A stretch of DNA of 64,000 nt from Taenia hydatigena (lineage: Eukaryota; Platyhelminthes; Cestoda; Cyclophyllidea; Taeniidae). Each line of letters begins with the position of its first letter. Within the stretch, counting starts at the first letter, position 1. Location of the stretch: positions 8,092,637-8,156,636 of the forward strand of contig JADWOT020000001.1 of NCBI GenBank assembly GCA_036345935.2, read 5' to 3'. Of the stretch, positions 61,674-64,000 are shown in pieces. The notes under the pieces are model-generated. The model saw only the letters and a list, made by a program, of their open reading frames with translations, was not told the DNA's origin and did no database searches. Made by a program: the position numbers and the translations under genes.

Positions 61674-64000
61674 TGAGCATGGGGTTTTGACAACTGGGAC
61701 GCACAGCTTTGCACATTTGGCCTTAGAAAACGTAGAGTAACAGCAACCCACTCGGCTATCATTTATCATCATTATCGATATTATTGTTTATTGTCATTAC
61801 CCATCTTTACTTACTTCGTTATTCATTTTCTCGTGACCCACGCTTAGTCTGCTAGGAATTCGTAGCAGTTGTTTGCGCGAACAACTTGTGCCCGAATAAG
61901 CAATTGTGCACACATTCTTTGCTATCAACCCGATGGTAAGTGTGTCATCAAACTTGATGGGGTAATTTAACTAAGGACTATGGTTTTTGAGAATAACGCT
62001 CCGCTCCAAAACCTGAAAACATATCGAATAGTTGATCTGTTGCCGAATTTACATTTGTATCAAGTGTGGTTGGCTGCCGAGATCTTTAATGTGCCCTATC
62101 CGGAGCATCAGAAATAGGGTAAGAATTGGTTTCGCCAAGTATTTGCTCCTCGTAGAGTTAAAGAGGTTGATGATGTGTTAAGGTTTGGCGGTATATAAAT
62201 GCCACTTAAAAAATTGAATCAAACCACTGTGCTGAATTCGGGATATGGTAGGGTACTTGTATGCAATTGCCACACTCTGACATTGCAGGGAAAAGGTAAA
62301 ATGCCAAGAGGAGTGTAATGGAGCAGCTGGTGCTGCTTTAAATGTGGCTTTATTTCTATGAATACCCCATGTCGTTTGCAGAACTAACATATTACCTATG
62401 CCCAATCAAGCCTTGTAGCATCCACTAAAGTGGTAGACGTTTGTGCCGAAATTGATGACGAACCTTGCATTGACTACTAGTGTGAAATGGGGAAGCTAAA
62501 TCTCGGAAAGAGCTATTAAAGTCAACAAAGGCGAGTTTTTAAAAAGACTTGTGAAAGGGCAGCCTAACAGGGATTTGTGAGATGCATTGTTAAGACCATT
62601 TGGTTGTATGATCGCCCTTAAAGTCAAGTGTTTGTTTAGTGAAAGTTCCTTCATTAAAAAGGCGCAACAACCTACCAAGCCATTCTGGACCAACTCTTTG
62701 CCTTCCCACGTCGCTTCTCGTCATTCTGATGCTCCTGTCGTCACCAAAGCCTCACCGCCAATTTGTGTGCTCCTTATGGGGAGACGCCGCAACAGTCGGT
62801 GATGGTATCATTTTTCGTACTTCGACTCCTTGTGACCCAGTCTAATGTGGTTCTGACAGCTTCGATCACGATGCTGCATGTCATAGTGAGATTTGTGTAA
62901 ACAAAGAGTAAAGCATGGTATGAAGGCGTGAAAAGTTGGAATGCATTCATGCACACAACTTGATGCACTTTCATTCAAAGATTTCTTTGCCCCATCCAGC
63001 CTAAACAAATTTAGACAACGACTGATAAAACATAGAGGTAGTTGCCATAGGAACCACAAGTGGATAGGCTAGGCCAATCTCCTCTGTTGATTTGCTTTCG
63101 TCAGCCGCTGTCGCATTCATCTGCAAATGTTTTAGATTGGTGGAGTTAACCAGCCTGAAATTCGTTGGGATGCGCAGTGTAAATGCACAATGGACCGAAT
63201 TAAAAAACCAGATAAGATAAATGCACTTGGATGAGAGTAGATTCACCATTTGACGGGGTGCAGAGGTATAACTAAAAATATCTAGTAGCAATTAGCAATC
63301 ATTTTTGGACACTTTCGCATAGCCGAAGCGTTCATCCCTTTAAATGTATCAGCCTTATTGAAGGCATAGCAGAAGGCATATGTAGGAGCTACTTCCTTCA
63401 CTTGTTATGCTCTGTGGGATGGCTGCCTTCTTTACATGGGAAAATAAGTGCCTCTGATCCAAGTGCTTATATGTAAATGTGTGGTAATTTGGCATTTGTT
63501 TAACTCTATTCAATGAAGTGCTGGAACTCTTTACCCCTGACAGCTTTGTCATTAGTTGAGGCTTCCTTTTCGGTTTGGGTTTGAGTTTAGTTATGGTAAG
63601 ATAAATACTGCCGCTTTGTTTGTTTGAGCACATACAGCTAAAGAATGAGATTACGGCCCTTAAACACATTATAGTCACAGTAGTCACCGCAGTATAGGCC
63701 ATTGAGTGTTAGTGCTACTAACGTTAAAACATTAAACTACAGAGCGTAGTGAGGATGCCATGACGCCTTGCGCCTCAGAAACCCGGATTTTTCACTCGAT
63801 TTAATCATTTTCTCTACATTTGTGCACTTGTCACTTTCCATACAAATGATGCACTTGCAAATTCAGCCTGCTTCACTTCATCGTCAATGCAGAAATTGTT
63901 CGCCGCAAAACTTTCGAGGCGGAGAGAAGCGGATTTGTGTCTGCTCTACCTTGACAAAAGGAAGAATGACGTTGTCTAACAACTCATAAATATCGTTTAC
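61674..64000. other. No supported gene downstream of the HSP70 relic
   Basis: No GGMP-rich or EEVD-coding remnant follows. The ATCATTATCGATATTATTG region is AT-rich. Short overlapping ORFs fill the rest. Confidence 0.55.

Noticed and set aside
1..64000. CRISPR array, bacterial operon, prophage or plasmid signals
   Set aside because: No regularly spaced identical repeats, ribosome-binding-site-led ORF runs or phage genes are present. The sequence is eukaryotic.
1..64000. Intact retrotransposon or DNA transposon
   Set aside because: I found no reverse transcriptase, integrase, RNase H or transposase motif, and no matched long terminal repeats around R1-R4.
1..64000. Telomeric TTAGGG array or flatworm spliced-leader gene
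   Set aside because: No telomere-type tandem run and no recognisable spliced-leader sequence was seen on either strand.

Overview
This is eukaryotic, animal-type DNA: AT-leaning, gene-poor, one 100-N assembly gap, short candidate exons with GT-AG borders, and many old decayed repeats. There are no operons or bacterial signals. The only region whose family I recognise with confidence is a broken cytosolic-type HSP70 (about 60.5-61.7 kb). Large families of divergent and broken hsp70 copies are known from cyclophyllidean tapeworms (Echinococcus, Taenia). A flatworm, probably a tapeworm, is therefore my best guess for the source, but this is inference and not proof.

Layout. 0-6.4 kb: repeat R4 at the edge, then a run of minus-strand candidate exons (3.6-6.2 kb) that read like membrane-protein pieces, then a tRNA-Ser-like relic. 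10-12 kb: a plus-strand two-exon candidate that ends 9 bp from an opposing minus-strand ORF, followed by the second R4 copy. 13-16.3 kb: isolated exon-like ORFs and two pieces of repeat family R1. 18-26 kb: the gap, several exon-like ORFs on both strands, and a diverged tandem array (R5). 26-32.5 kb: almost empty. 32.5-53 kb: R1 copies D, B, C, F, E and G in both orientations, interrupted by plus-strand candidate genes at 34-35.4 kb and 45.0-45.8 kb and an isolated exon at 37 kb. 48-58 kb: inverted pair R3 and direct pair R2. 60.5-61.7 kb: the HSP70 pseudogene.

The most informative structure is not an intact gene set but repeated, decaying, protein-like sequence. R1 has seven copies plus a fragment, R2 has two and R3 has two. 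R1 and R3 keep one reading frame recognisable between copies, so their ancestors probably encoded proteins that I cannot name. Together with the hsp70 relic, the window looks like a graveyard of duplicated genes or mobile sequences with a few possibly live small-exon genes between them.

Limits: all exon models here are by-eye calls (open frame, splice consensus, phase agreement) with no transcript or homology search. Repeat boundaries are accurate to a few tens of bases.
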